From: Bacteroidales bacterium
GTDB lineage: Bacteria > Bacteroidota > Bacteroidia > Bacteroidales > GWA2-32-17
NCBI GenBank assembly: GCA_013314715.1
Contig: JABUFC010000014.1
Location: 1-58,905 of the forward strand
Reading direction: 5' to 3'
DNA length: 58,905 nt
Position numbers and translations under genes: made by a program. Positions 45,814 through 55,461 of this stretch are shown piece after piece. The notes under the pieces are model-generated. The model was not told the origin of the DNA. It worked only from the letters and a program-made list of their open reading frames with translations, and ran no database searches. Position 1 is the first letter of the stretch. Each line of letters starts with the position of its first letter.

Positions 45814-48597
45814 ATGAAAAAAGTTTTCTTTCTTGATGCTTATGCATTAATATTCAGAGCATATTATGCTTTTATTAAAAATCCACGTATCAATTCAAAG
45901 GGAATCAATACTTCAGCAATTTTTGGTTTTATGAATTCTCTTTTAGATGTTATTCAAAAAGAAAAACCAACACATTTGGCCATTGTATTCGATTCGTCTG
46001 CAAAAACCTTTCGCCACGATCTATTCCCGGCATACAAGGCTACTCGCGAAGCTACACCTGAAGATATTAAAAATTCTATCCCATACATTAAACAAATAAT
46101 AGAAGCACTCGAAATACCTGTTTTTGAAGTTCCTGGATATGAGGCAGATGATGTTATCGGAACTTTAGCTAAAGATTTTGCTCGTAAAGATTACATGGTA
46201 TTTATGATGACACCCGACAAAGATTTTTGCCAGTTAGTCGATAAAAATATTTTTATATATAAACCATCACGTTCGGGAAGCGATGTAGAAATCTGGGGAA
46301 TTCCAGAAGTTCAACGTCAATTTGAAGTTCAATATCCCTTGCAGGTTATAGATGTATTAGGTCTTTGGGGTGATGCCTCCGATAATGTGCCCGGTGCTCC
46401 AGGCATTGGCGAAAAAACAGCAAAAAAGCTTATAAAAGAATTTGGATCTATTGAGTCATTGTTGCAACAAACCGATAAACTCAGTGGAAAAATTAAAGAA
46501 AACCTCGAAAAATATAAAGATCAAATACTTTTATCTAAAAAACTTGTAACTATTTATACGTCTGTTCCACTAGAAATTTACGAAGACAATATACGTTTAA
46601 CTAAACCCGATATTTCTAAAATAACTCCCATATTTGATGAATTAGAATTTAAAAATTTATTACGTCGTTTTTATGAGTGGAGCAAAGGGATTGTATTACC
46701 TTCGTCGCACCCAGAAGTTAATATGGATGAACCCAATTTATTTAATCAAAACCCCGAATTAGTTACCAATATTATTTCACCGCATAAAAAAATAAACGAT
46801 GTGCCTCATCAATATACACTACTAAAAGAAGAAAGTCAGTTTTTAGCATTGATCGAAGAAATTAAAACGCAAAAAAAATTTGCATTCGATACCGAAACTA
46901 CATCTTTAGATACTATTGCACCCGAAATAGTAGGAATATCGTTTTGCACTGAGCCTCATAAGGCTTATTATATTAATTTACCAATAAACAAACAAGAAAG
47001 CAAAGACATACTTCAATTATTTAAGCCTATTTTTGAAAATTCTGAAATATTGAAAATAGCCCATAATTTAAAATTTGATTATCAAGTATTAAAAGCCTAC
47101 GATATTCATGTTACTATGCCATATTTTGACACCATGGTGGCACACTATCTTTTAGAACCTGAGCAACGTCATGGTTTAGATTATTTATCGCAAGCTTATT
47201 TAGATTATATACCGATTCCAATAGAATCGCTTATTGGCGAAAAAAAAGCAAAACAAATAAGCTTACGTTTAGTAGAAGTTGATAAAGTAAAAGAATATTG
47301 CTGCGAAGATAGCGATGTAGCATATCAGTTATATCAAACTTTTAAGCCATTGCTTTTACGGGATAGCTTATTAGATTTGTTTGAAAAGATAGAGATGCCT
47401 TTGGTCGAAGTATTAGCAGAAATGGAATTAGCAGGCATTCGGCTTAACGAAAAGGCACTTATAGAACAATCAAAAAATATTTTGAACGATTTGCAAAATT
47501 TAGAACAAGATATATATCAACTTGCAGGGACAAATTTTAATATTAACTCGCCCCGACAATTGGGCGATGTGTTGTTTGAAAAACTATCTATCGATGCGAA
47601 TGCTAAAAAAACAAAAACAAAACAATATGCTACCGGAGAAGAAGAACTTTTAAAGTATGTTGACAAACATCCCATCATTCAAAAAATTTTAGATTATAGA
47701 ACGTTGCAAAAGTTATTAAGCACTTATATTGAATCATTACCACAATTAGTTCATCATAAAACTAAACGTTTGCATACTTCGTATAGTCAGGTTACAACAG
47801 CCACCGGTCGTTTAAGTAGTCTTAACCCTAATTTGCAAAATATTCCAATTCGCGAAGAGCGAGGACGCGAAATTCGTAAGGCATTTGTGCCATCAGAAAA
47901 ACACCAGTATATTTTATCGGCCGATTATTCACAAATAGAACTTCGAATTATGGCTCACTTAAGCCAAGATGAGCATTTAATGGCAGCTTTTAAACATAAT
48001 ATAGATATTCATACTGCAACAGCATCGCGAATATTTGGTGTTTCAACCGAACAAGTTACGCGTGAAATGCGTTCTAAAGCTAAAGTGGCTAATTTTGGTA
48101 TTATTTATGGAATATCGGCATTTGGCTTATCACAACGCTTACATATTAGCCGAACAGAAGCAAAACAACTTATCGATCAGTATTTTGAAAAATATCCAGG
48201 TGTAAAAAAATACATGAATCATCAAATAGAATTAGCACGCGAATTGGGTTATGTCGAAACTTTACTTAAACGACGCCGTTATTTGCCCGATATTAATTCG
48301 CGTAATGCAACTGTTCGCGGTTTTGCAGAGCGAAATGCTATTAATGCTCCTATTCAAGGCTCATCGGCCGATATTATTAAAATAGCAATGAATAAAGTTT
48401 TTGCAGCTTTTAATGAACATAAACTAAAAAGCCGTCTGCTTTTGCAAGTACATGACGAATTAGTGTTTGAGGTTACAATAGAAGAACTCGATATAGTTAA
48501 GCAAATAGTAAAACAGCAAATGGAAAATGCTATTCCACTAAGTATACCCCTTCTAGTAGAGATTGGTTATGGTGCTAATTGGCTCGAAGCTCATTAA
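45814..48597 (+). CDS. polA: DNA polymerase I
   Basis: Repairs DNA and removes RNA primers. The 927-residue protein has all three domains. The 5' nuclease spans about 1-290 (FLDAYALIFRAYYAF, EADDVIGTLA, GDASDNVPGAPGIGEKTA). The 3'-5' exonuclease at about 340-525 keeps its DxE acid residues (FDTETTSLD near 358, YCCEDSDVAYQL), so proofreading appears active. The polymerase at about 545-927 has motif A DYSQIELR near 703, motif B RSKAKVANFGIIYG near 755, and motif C VHDEL near 880. Length is normal. It is flanked by two resistance operons. Confidence 0.97.
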   Translation: MKKVFFLDAYALIFRAYYAFIKNPRINSKGINTSAIFGFMNSLLDVIQKEKPTHLAIVFDSSAKTFRHDLFPAYKATREATPEDIKNSIPYIKQIIEALEIPVFEVPGYEADDVIGTLAKDFARKDYMVFMMTPDKDFCQLVDKNIFIYKPSRSGSDVEIWGIPEVQRQFEVQYPLQVIDVLGLWGDASDNVPGAPGIGEKTAKKLIKEFGSIESLLQQTDKLSGKIKENLEKYKDQILLSKKLVTIYTSVPLEIYEDNIRLTKPDISKITPIFDELEFKNLLRRFYEWSKGIVLPSSHPEVNMDEPNLFNQNPELVTNIISPHKKINDVPHQYTLLKEESQFLALIEEIKTQKKFAFDTETTSLDTIAPEIVGISFCTEPHKAYYINLPINKQESKDILQLFKPIFENSEILKIAHNLKFDYQVLKAYDIHVTMPYFDTMVAHYLLEPEQRHGLDYLSQAYLDYIPIPIESLIGEKKAKQISLRLVEVDKVKEYCCEDSDVAYQLYQTFKPLLLRDSLLDLFEKIEMPLVEVLAEMELAGIRLNEKALIEQSKNILNDLQNLEQDIYQLAGTNFNINSPRQLGDVLFEKLSIDANAKKTKTKQYATGEEELLKYVDKHPIIQKILDYRTLQKLLSTYIESLPQLVHHKTKRLHTSYSQVTTATGRLSSLNPNLQNIPIREERGREIRKAFVPSEKHQYILSADYSQIELRIMAHLSQDEHLMAAFKHNIDIHTATASRIFGVSTEQVTREMRSKAKVANFGIIYGISAFGLSQRLHISRTEAKQLIDQYFEKYPGVKKYMNHQIELARELGYVETLLKRRRYLPDINSRNATVRGFAERNAINAPIQGSSADIIKIAMNKVFAAFNEHKLKSRLLLQVHDELVFEVTIEELDIVKQIVKQQMENAIPLSIPLLVEIGYGANWLEAH

Positions 48598-48712
48598 AAA
48601 ATGAACGCTTTTGTATATTCTAATTTTAAAAGATAAGATATTGTAAATTAGTACAGAGCCTTCTTCTAATAGACTTTTTTAAGCCTATTGTTAATTATTG
48701 TTAAAAAATTAG

Positions 48713-48742
48713 AAAACTATTTTTGTGTTAAAAGTTTTTTAT
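48713..48742 (+). promoter_or_regulatory. TetR operator site 1 and -33 region
   Basis: A 30-base unit, AAAACTATT...TAAAAGTTTT, with inverted ends AAAACT and AGTTTT. It matches the second unit (48753-48782) at 27 of 30 positions and begins exactly 40 bases earlier, about four helical turns. The -33 box TTTTG (48721-48725) lies inside it. Confidence 0.7.
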
Positions 48743-48751
48743 TTACATTTG
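48721..48751 (+). promoter_or_regulatory. Promoter of efflux operon
   Basis: TTTTG (48721-48725), an 18-base spacer and TACATTTG (48744-48751) form a Bacteroidota promoter. It is flanked and partly covered by the two operator repeats. Confidence 0.7.
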
Positions 48752-48752
48752 C

Positions 48753-48782
48753 AAAACTATTATAGTGTTAAAAGTTTTCTAT
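48753..48782 (+). promoter_or_regulatory. TetR operator site 2
   Basis: Second copy of the 30-base operator unit, ending at the AT of the tetR start codon at 48781, so a bound repressor would block the transcription start. Differs from site 1 at only three positions. Confidence 0.7.
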
Positions 48783-49395
48783 GGCATCAACCGATTATAT
48801 TATTCAACAAACCCTTTCGTTATTTAAGAAAATGGGGATTCGTAGTGTAACAATGGATTTAATTGCCGAACATTTAGGTATGTCTAAACGTACCTTATAT
48901 GAATTATTTCCCAATAAAGACGATTTAGTAAAAGCCTGTTTAAATTTGGCTTTAAATGAACGAAAACAAAAGTCGCAGGAAATTATAGCAAAAAGTGAAC
49001 ATATTATCGAGACTTTTATTCTTTTTATGCAAATGCATATAAATGAACTCAAACAAGTAAACCCTCTTTTTTTATACGATTTAAAAAAGTATCATCCCGA
49101 AGTATCGTGCCAAAAAACAGCCGAATTTACAAGTACAATGCAAGAAAATATTTCAAGATTTATTGAAATGGGTAAGGAACAAGAACTATTTAGAGCCGAT
49201 GTTGACTCTGATATTCATGCAAAACTTATTTACGAACAAGTAAATATTATTCAAAATTCCGATATTTTTCCTCCAGAAAAATATAGCGCATCGAAAATAT
49301 TTGAACAAGCCACTTTTACATTTATTCGTGGAATATCTACTGAAAAAGGGTTAACTATTATAGATAAATATTATAAAAAACATAAAAACGATTAA
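48781..49395 (+). CDS. TetR-family transcriptional repressor
   Basis: A 204-residue regulator. The N-terminal HTH is residues ~8-55 (IIQQTLSLFKKMGIRSVTMDLIAEHLGMSKRTLYELFPNKDDLVKACLNLA), matching TetR_N; the remaining helical ligand-binding region shows no recognisable effector class. It is the first gene of the efflux operon and is likely autoregulated through the two repeats in front of it, with a drug or bile-like inducer (inference). The tolC gene begins 2 bases after its stop. Confidence 0.92.
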   Translation: MASTDYIIQQTLSLFKKMGIRSVTMDLIAEHLGMSKRTLYELFPNKDDLVKACLNLALNERKQKSQEIIAKSEHIIETFILFMQMHINELKQVNPLFLYDLKKYHPEVSCQKTAEFTSTMQENISRFIEMGKEQELFRADVDSDIHAKLIYEQVNIIQNSDIFPPEKYSASKIFEQATFTFIRGISTEKGLTIIDKYYKKHKND

Positions 49396-49397
49396 AT

Positions 49398-50717
49398 ATG
49401 ATACTGAATTATTATAGGAAAATCGCAGTATTAATTGCAAGCTTGCCATTAATGGTTTTAGGGCAGACCAGCACAATTAATTTAACCCTACAACAAGCTA
49501 TAGAGTTAGGAATAAAACAAAACCTTATGAGGCAGGTCTCGCAATTAGAAGTAGAAAAGAAACAAGCTAAAGTAAACGAATACATGGCAAGTCTTTTCCC
49601 TAACATAAAAGCTTCAGGGAGCTATAATCGTAATATTGACCGACCGGTAATATTTATGCCCGCAGGTCCACCATTTTTTGGAAATGTTTTAAAAATGGGT
49701 TCGGATAATAGTTATACAGGTGGTGTTAGCTTTGGATTGCCTTTATTTAACATGGCTATTTATGAATCGATTGCACTTGGCAAAAAAGACCTTGCTTTAA
49801 CAAAAGAAAAATTACGCGAAAACGAAATTCAACTTACGACTAATATTAAAAAAACTTATTATAATTTGTTGCTTTTAAAAGAATCGTATCGAGTAATGAA
49901 CAAAAGCTATCATCATGCTTTAGAAAATGTTAAAAACATAACTCAAATGAACCAACAGGGAATGGTCTCTGATTACGATAAAATACGAGCACAGGTTCAA
50001 GTAGAAAATATAAAACCTAATTTAATTCAACTTCAGAAAAGTTACGATAATGTAATGCGAATGTTTAAACTTTTATTAAATATTGATGACAGTATTCAAG
50101 TTTTAATAGATACTACACTTATATACGATCAAAACATTATTGAAAATATATCATACGATAGTATTCAATACGAAAATAATACTACCTTACAGCAACTGCA
50201 ATTGCAAAAAAGCTTAATTAAAAGCCAATTGCGTTTAACAAAGAGTAATATGTTTCCAACACTTATGGCAATTGGCAATTATCAATATCAAACACAAGCC
50301 GATAATTTTAAATTTAATGAATATAAATGGGTTAAAACTTCTATTTTGGGCTTACAATTAAATATTCCCTTATTTGCCGGATTGAGTGTTCATCGCCAAA
50401 TAAAACAAGTAAATATTACGGCAAAAGAACTGGAATTGCAAGAACAGTTTACGCGTAAAAACATAGAAAGCCAAATTAATACAGCATTAAATAATATGCA
50501 AATAGCACAAGAAAAGCTAACATGGTCAAAACAAAATATGCAATTAGCCGAACAAGGTTATAATATTGCTAAGACTCGTTATAATACAGGTCAAAGTACA
50601 TTACTTGAGCTCAATGATGCCGATAATGCACTAACTCAAGCGATGTTAAATCATATTCAGGCAAAGTTTGAATATTTAAATGCAAAATTTGATTTAGAAC
50701 AATTGATAACTAAGTAA
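49398..50717 (+). CDS. TolC-like outer membrane efflux protein
   Basis: A 439-residue outer membrane factor that forms the exit duct of a tripartite efflux pump. The signal peptide spans residues 1-22. Two repeated helical and beta units follow, with LTLQQAIELGIKQNLMRQVSQLEVEKKQAKVNEYMASLFPNIKASGSYNR at the start and QGYNIAKTRYNTGQSTLLELNDADNALTQAMLNHIQAKFEYLNAKFDLEQL at the end, which are classic TolC (OEP) motifs. It lies between tetR and the adaptor gene. Confidence 0.93.
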   Translation: MILNYYRKIAVLIASLPLMVLGQTSTINLTLQQAIELGIKQNLMRQVSQLEVEKKQAKVNEYMASLFPNIKASGSYNRNIDRPVIFMPAGPPFFGNVLKMGSDNSYTGGVSFGLPLFNMAIYESIALGKKDLALTKEKLRENEIQLTTNIKKTYYNLLLLKESYRVMNKSYHHALENVKNITQMNQQGMVSDYDKIRAQVQVENIKPNLIQLQKSYDNVMRMFKLLLNIDDSIQVLIDTTLIYDQNIIENISYDSIQYENNTTLQQLQLQKSLIKSQLRLTKSNMFPTLMAIGNYQYQTQADNFKFNEYKWVKTSILGLQLNIPLFAGLSVHRQIKQVNITAKELELQEQFTRKNIESQINTALNNMQIAQEKLTWSKQNMQLAEQGYNIAKTRYNTGQSTLLELNDADNALTQAMLNHIQAKFEYLNAKFDLEQLITK

Positions 50718-50736
50718 AAATTAAAAAACAAATCAT

Positions 50737-51768
50737 ATGAAAAAGGCTTCTTTAATTTTTATTCTTGCAATGGTGATCGTGTTTTCATCTTGCAATCAAA
50801 AACAGACCGAAGAAAAAAAGGTTGAAAACGAAATTCCTATTGTAAAAACGATGTTGGTTCAAAAGAAAAATATAGAACGAACCATTACTTATTCGGCTAA
50901 CATCATGGCATACCAAGAGAACCATTTGGCACCTGCTGCTGCTGGTAGAGTAGAAAAAATATTGGTCGATGTAGGCGATATAGTTACAAAAGGGCAGACT
51001 TTAGTACTGCTCGACAGAACCAATTACAATCAAAGCAAAATACAATTCGAAAAACTAAAATTAGATTTAATGCGAATGGATTCTCTTTATAAAGTAGGTG
51101 GTGTATCTAAACAACAATACGAACAAATAAAAATGCAATACGATGTAACTAAAAACACCCTCGATTTTCTCGAAGAAAATACAACACTAAAATCACCTAT
51201 AAACGGTGTTATTACTGGAAAATATTTAAACGACGGTGAGATGTTTGCTATGAGTCCAGTACCTTCAATAGGTAAACCGGCTATAATATCCATTATGAAC
51301 TTAAGTACTGTTAAGCTTTTAGTTGCAATACCTGAAGCCTATTTTCCTGCTGTAAAAAAAGGAATGGTTAGTACGATTATGCTCGATATTTATCCCGATA
51401 AAAAATTTAAAGGGAAGATTGATAAAATATATCCTACTATCGATAATATGACAAAAACCTTTACGGTAGAGATAGTTATACCTAATCCGAACCAACTATT
51501 ACGACCAGGTATGTTTGCCAGAGCAGAACTAAACTTTGGTCAAGTGGATGCTTTACTGGTACCCGCTTATGCTGTACTAAAACAAACAGGATCTAACGAA
51601 CGCTTTGTTTTTATTTATAAAGATGGAATTGCAAAACGAAAAGTTGTTCAAATTGGAAGTGTTATTGACGATATGCTTGAAATTGTGAATGGCATTCAAG
51701 AAGGCGAAGAACTAATTTATCAGGGACATACATCATTGCTCGATGGTATGCAAGTAAAAAAACAATAA
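50737..51768 (+). CDS. RND efflux periplasmic adaptor (membrane fusion protein)
   Basis: A 343-residue adaptor linking the inner-membrane pump to TolC. A lipobox (VFSSC, cysteine near 19) anchors it. The biotinyl-lipoyl-like half appears as APAAAGRVEKILVDVGDIVTKGQTLVLLDRTNYNQSKIQFEKL (about 66-110), and a short alpha-hairpin at 100-140 is followed by LKSPINGVITGKYLNDGEMF. The beta-barrel domain (VKLLVAIPEAYFPAVKKGM) and membrane-proximal end are normal. It is 20 bases upstream of the RND gene. Confidence 0.94.
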   Translation: MKKASLIFILAMVIVFSSCNQKQTEEKKVENEIPIVKTMLVQKKNIERTITYSANIMAYQENHLAPAAAGRVEKILVDVGDIVTKGQTLVLLDRTNYNQSKIQFEKLKLDLMRMDSLYKVGGVSKQQYEQIKMQYDVTKNTLDFLEENTTLKSPINGVITGKYLNDGEMFAMSPVPSIGKPAIISIMNLSTVKLLVAIPEAYFPAVKKGMVSTIMLDIYPDKKFKGKIDKIYPTIDNMTKTFTVEIVIPNPNQLLRPGMFARAELNFGQVDALLVPAYAVLKQTGSNERFVFIYKDGIAKRKVVQIGSVIDDMLEIVNGIQEGEELIYQGHTSLLDGMQVKKQ

Positions 51769-51788
51769 TAAACTTAATTTAGAATATT

Positions 51789-54700
51789 ATGAGTTTATAT
51801 AGTAGTTCAGTAAAGAGTCCGGTAACCACCATAATGATATTTATTGGTGTTATTATATTTGGTTTATATTCCTTAACCAAAGTACCGGTCGATTTAATGC
51901 CTAAAGTCGAAACACCAACCCTTTCAGTTATTACATTTTATCAAGGTGCCAATGCTATTGATATTGAAGAGAATGTAACTAAACCACTCGAAAACCAGTT
52001 AGGTTCACTCCAAGGACTTAAAAAATTAACATCGTCCAGTAAAGACAATGTTTCGTTAATACAAATTGAATTTGAATACGGTACTAATATCGACGAGTCG
52101 AGCAATAGTGTTCGTGATGCTATTAGCATGGTCGATCGATTATTGCCAGAAGGATGTGAAAAGCCACTTATTTTTAAGTTTAGTACTGACATGATACCCG
52201 TTGTTATATATGGGGTTATGGCAAACGAAAGTTACCCTGCGCTAAAGAAAATACTTCAAGATAGATTAGTTGATAAACTGAGCCGAATTGATGGTGTAGG
52301 AACTGTGAGCATTGTGGGTGCTCCTATTCGTGCGGTACAAGTAAAGTGCGATCCGCGTAAACTCGATGCATACAATATTTCGATAGAACAAATTGGAAAT
52401 GCCATTCGAGCTGAAAATATATCGCTACCGTCTGGAAATATTGAAACAGGTTCACTCGATTTGTCTGTTCGCGTTAATGGCGATTTTGTTACAAGCGATA
52501 TGGTTAAAAATATAATCGTTGCGAATCAGAACAACAAAATAATTAAAGTTAGCGATGTTGCCTTTGTTGCCGATACACTTAAAAAATCGACCGTCGACGA
52601 GCGTGTAAATGGTGAGCATGGAGTTCGATTCTTAGTTCAAAAACAGTCGGGATCAAATACCGTAAAAGTGGCAAAACTTGTTAAAGCAAAACTTGAAGAA
52701 ATTAAAAAAGATCTTCCACCCGATGTGAAGTTTATAGAATTACTTGATACATCTAAGTTTATCAACGATTCAGTAAGTAGTTTAGAAGAAACATTATTAT
52801 ATGCATTTATTTTTGTAGTATTTGTGGTTTTAATTTTTTTAGCACGATGGAGAGCAAGTTTTATAATATTGCTAACGATTCCGGTTTCGTTAATTAGTGC
52901 ATTTATATATTTATATTTATCAGGCAATTCAATTAACATTATATCGCTATCTGCTCTTGCTATTGCAATTGGTATGGTGGTAGATGATGCTATTGTTGTA
53001 CTCGAAAATATTACCAAGCATATTGAGCGAGGTAGTAGCCCACGCGAAGCTGCTATATACGCTACTAACGAAATAGGCTTAGCTATAGTAGCATCAACAC
53101 TTACCATATTAGCAGTATTTTTGCCTCTTACCATGATAACCGGATTAACAGGAGTCTTTTTTAGACAATTAGGGTGGATTGTTTCTATTACCATGTTTGT
53201 TTCGTTAATCACCGCTCTAACACTTACGCCAATGTTAGCTTCGCAAATGCTAAAAGGAAATCTTTATTACAAGTACAAACCTAATCGCTTTGTTGATAAA
53301 GTGAATAAATTTTGGGGCTTTTTTGACGATTTTTATGTTAAATCTTTACAATTTTCGCTTAAACATAAAACATTAGTAATTGTTTCGTCTATTGTTATTT
53401 TTGTTGGTAGTTTAATGTTATTTAAGTTTATTGGCAAAGAATTTATGCCAGCATCCGATAATGGACGTATCAATGCGTCTATTGAATTGCCTCAAGGAAT
53501 TAGAATCAGTGAAACACGCCAATTAGCCGATACTATAGAAAAAATAATAAAAACGAAATATCCCGAAATAACGGGAATTGCAACTAGTATTGGAACAGGC
53601 GAAGGTGGCAATCTTATGACAGCTCTTACCAAATCAGCATCGTATATTATTAACTTTACAATGGTATTAAGTGAAGCGTCGAAACGCCAACGTGATATTT
53701 TTGAAATTGGCGAATTGTTGCGAAACGATATCAAACAGTTTCCGCAGATAGCCACCTTTATTGTCGATCCAGGCGCATCACGTAGCATGGGATCATCTAT
53801 GATGATGGGGGGAGGTGGAAGTAATTTAGAAGTTAAGGTGTTTGGATACGATTTTGACCAAACCAATAAAATATCAGAAGAATTAACGCAATTCTTAAAA
53901 ACACAATCGGGTTTTAAAGATATAACAGTGAGCCGCGATAAGGATAAAGCCGAAATACAAATTATTCCTGATAGAAATAAATTATCCCAACTTGGATTAA
54001 ACACCTCTATTTTAGCATCATCGGTTAGAAATAGAATTTTAGGTTATACTGCCAGTAAGTATAAAGAAGATGGTACAGAATACGATATTATTGTAAAGTA
54101 CGATGATAATTTTCTAACAACAGTTAAAGATATTGAAAATATGTCTATAATAGGTCCACGTGGTAATACTGTAAAACTTAAAGATATAGCACAAATAAAA
54201 CAAATGTACACTACACCTAATGTTGAACACGAAAATAAAATACGTGTTAACAAAATTGTTACGACTCTTCAAGGTCGAGATTTAGGTTCTGCTGTAGATA
54301 TTATCAACAAACACTTAAAAGAGATGAATATGCCTAAAAACATATTTGTTGAAGTAGGCGGTGCAGCTAAAGACATGCAAGATTCGTTTAAAGACATTGC
54401 AATGTTGTTTGTTCTTATCATACTATTGGTATATATAGTAATGGCATCTCAGTTTGAGTCGTTGCGTGAACCTTTTATTATTATGTTTTCAGTTCCTTTT
54501 GCTGTAACTGGTGTTTTTCTTTCGTTATTTATTACAGGTACCACGCTTAATTTAATATCTGGAATTGCAATAGTTATGCTAGTGGGTATTGTAGTTAAGA
54601 ATTCTATTGTTTTAATCGATTTTACCAATATTCTTCGCAATAGGGGTATGTCTATTTCAAAAGCCATAGCTGCAAGTGGTAAATCGCGTTTAAGACCTAT

Positions 54701-54914
54701 ATTAATGACATCGCTCACAACTATTTTAGGTATGTTTCCATTGGCTTTAAGTACGGGCGAGGGGGCTACTATGTGGCAACCAATGGGGATCGCTATGATT
54801 GGAGGTATGGTATTTTCGTTGATTATATCGTTAATATTGGTGCCTGTTATTTATAGTATATTCGGAAATATGAAAATTAAACGAGTTCGCAACGAAATTC
54901 GTAGAAAATTATAA
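51789..54914 (+). CDS. RND multidrug efflux transporter (HAE1 type)
   Basis: A 1041-residue proton-driven inner-membrane pump. It opens SVKSPVTTIMIFIGVIIFGLYSLTKVPVDLMPKVETPTLSVIT and has the 12-helix layout with two large periplasmic loops. The proton-relay aspartates are in IAIGMVVDDAIVVLENITKHIERG near 393-416 (DD at about 399-400), and the second-half helix has GIAIVMLVGIVVKNSIVLIDF near 930 with its lysine. A glycine- and methionine-rich SMGSSMMMGGGGSN loop near 666 is unusual. Substrates cannot be read; its cluster resembles drug or bile-acid efflux. Confidence 0.95.
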   Translation: MSLYSSSVKSPVTTIMIFIGVIIFGLYSLTKVPVDLMPKVETPTLSVITFYQGANAIDIEENVTKPLENQLGSLQGLKKLTSSSKDNVSLIQIEFEYGTNIDESSNSVRDAISMVDRLLPEGCEKPLIFKFSTDMIPVVIYGVMANESYPALKKILQDRLVDKLSRIDGVGTVSIVGAPIRAVQVKCDPRKLDAYNISIEQIGNAIRAENISLPSGNIETGSLDLSVRVNGDFVTSDMVKNIIVANQNNKIIKVSDVAFVADTLKKSTVDERVNGEHGVRFLVQKQSGSNTVKVAKLVKAKLEEIKKDLPPDVKFIELLDTSKFINDSVSSLEETLLYAFIFVVFVVLIFLARWRASFIILLTIPVSLISAFIYLYLSGNSINIISLSALAIAIGMVVDDAIVVLENITKHIERGSSPREAAIYATNEIGLAIVASTLTILAVFLPLTMITGLTGVFFRQLGWIVSITMFVSLITALTLTPMLASQMLKGNLYYKYKPNRFVDKVNKFWGFFDDFYVKSLQFSLKHKTLVIVSSIVIFVGSLMLFKFIGKEFMPASDNGRINASIELPQGIRISETRQLADTIEKIIKTKYPEITGIATSIGTGEGGNLMTALTKSASYIINFTMVLSEASKRQRDIFEIGELLRNDIKQFPQIATFIVDPGASRSMGSSMMMGGGGSNLEVKVFGYDFDQTNKISEELTQFLKTQSGFKDITVSRDKDKAEIQIIPDRNKLSQLGLNTSILASSVRNRILGYTASKYKEDGTEYDIIVKYDDNFLTTVKDIENMSIIGPRGNTVKLKDIAQIKQMYTTPNVEHENKIRVNKIVTTLQGRDLGSAVDIINKHLKEMNMPKNIFVEVGGAAKDMQDSFKDIAMLFVLIILLVYIVMASQFESLREPFIIMFSVPFAVTGVFLSLFITGTTLNLISGIAIVMLVGIVVKNSIVLIDFTNILRNRGMSISKAIAASGKSRLRPILMTSLTTILGMFPLALSTGEGATMWQPMGIAMIGGMVFSLIISLILVPVIYSIFGNMKIKRVRNEIRRKL

Positions 54915-55012
54915 TAATGAAATTTGAATTGCAAATAGAAATAAGGAAAATTACTATGGTGGCATTTTAATTATTGGCATCAAATCGATTTTCATCAATA
55001 AAAAAATAAAAT

Positions 55013-55306
55013 ATGAAAGCAGTATTTATTGTGTATAATCAGGCTTTAACTGAACAAGTTGAACAAGCACTCGTCTCACTTAGCATTAGAGGTTACAGTA
55101 AATGGGAAGAAATGCAAGGAGCAGGGAGTAAAAACGGTGAGCCACACCTAGGTACTCATACATGGCCTACTATGAATTCTGGTATTATTACCATAATTGC
55201 AGACGAACTTGTACCAAAATTGTTAGTTAAAGTTAATGAAATAAATAAAGTTGCCGAAATGCAAGGGATTCATGCATTTGTGTGGAATATTGAAACAATG
55301 ATATAA
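55013..55306 (+). CDS. PG0541-like PII-related transporter-associated protein
   Basis: A 97-residue protein of the PG0541 family, with a PII-like ferredoxin fold. Conserved features are MKAVFIVYNQALTEQVEQALVSLSIRGYSKWEEMQGAGSKNGEPHLGTHTWPTMNSGIITIIADE and the end IHAFVWNIETMI. In Bacteroidota it follows RND or similar efflux genes, as here (98 bases after the pump stop), and may act as a metabolite sensor for the transporter. No T-loop uridylylation tyrosine as in GlnB is evident. Confidence 0.75.
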   Translation: MKAVFIVYNQALTEQVEQALVSLSIRGYSKWEEMQGAGSKNGEPHLGTHTWPTMNSGIITIIADELVPKLLVKVNEINKVAEMQGIHAFVWNIETMI

Positions 55307-55311
55307 AAATA

Positions 55312-55343
55312 TTTGGAAATTTGAATTTGCAATTGTAAATTTG
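55312..55343 (+). promoter_or_regulatory. Promoter of tRNA-Met
   Basis: TTTG (55312-55315), 20 bases, and TAAATTTG (55336-55343), 12 bases before the tRNA. Confidence 0.6.
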
Positions 55344-55355
55344 CAGTCCAATTTT

Positions 55356-55429
55356 GGGCCCATAGCTCAGTAGGTTAGAGCACCTGACTCATAATCAGGG
55401 GGTCGTAGGATCGTGCCCTACTGGGCCCA
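55356..55429 (+). tRNA. tRNA-Met(CAT) with altered T-loop
   Basis: A 74-base cloverleaf: acceptor GGGCCCA/TGGGCCC, D-stem GCTC/GAGC, anticodon stem CCTGA/TCAGG with loop CTCATAA (anticodon CAT at 55390-55392), T-stem GTAGG/CCTAC. The T-loop is ATCGTGC rather than TTCGAGC: positions 54 and 58 are A and T instead of T and A, a paired swap. The acceptor start suggests elongator Met; a CAT tRNA could also be Ile2 after lysidine modification. Its 3' part is repeated at 55740-55798. Confidence 0.9.
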
Positions 55430-55434
55430 CAAAG

Positions 55435-55457
55435 AACACCTTTAGGGGTGTTTTTTT
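55435..55457 (+). terminator. Terminator after tRNA-Met
   Basis: Stem AACACCT/GGGTGTT with a TTAG loop (one T-G pair) and seven T. It ends just before the GIY-YIG reading frame and differs from the terminator after the second copy. Confidence 0.75.
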
Positions 55458-55461
55458 GTTT

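Noticed and set aside
55356-55429. Calling the tRNA-Met a pseudogene because of its T-loop
   Set aside because: All stems pair, the promoter and terminator are good, and the 54/58 change is paired, so it is probably functional.
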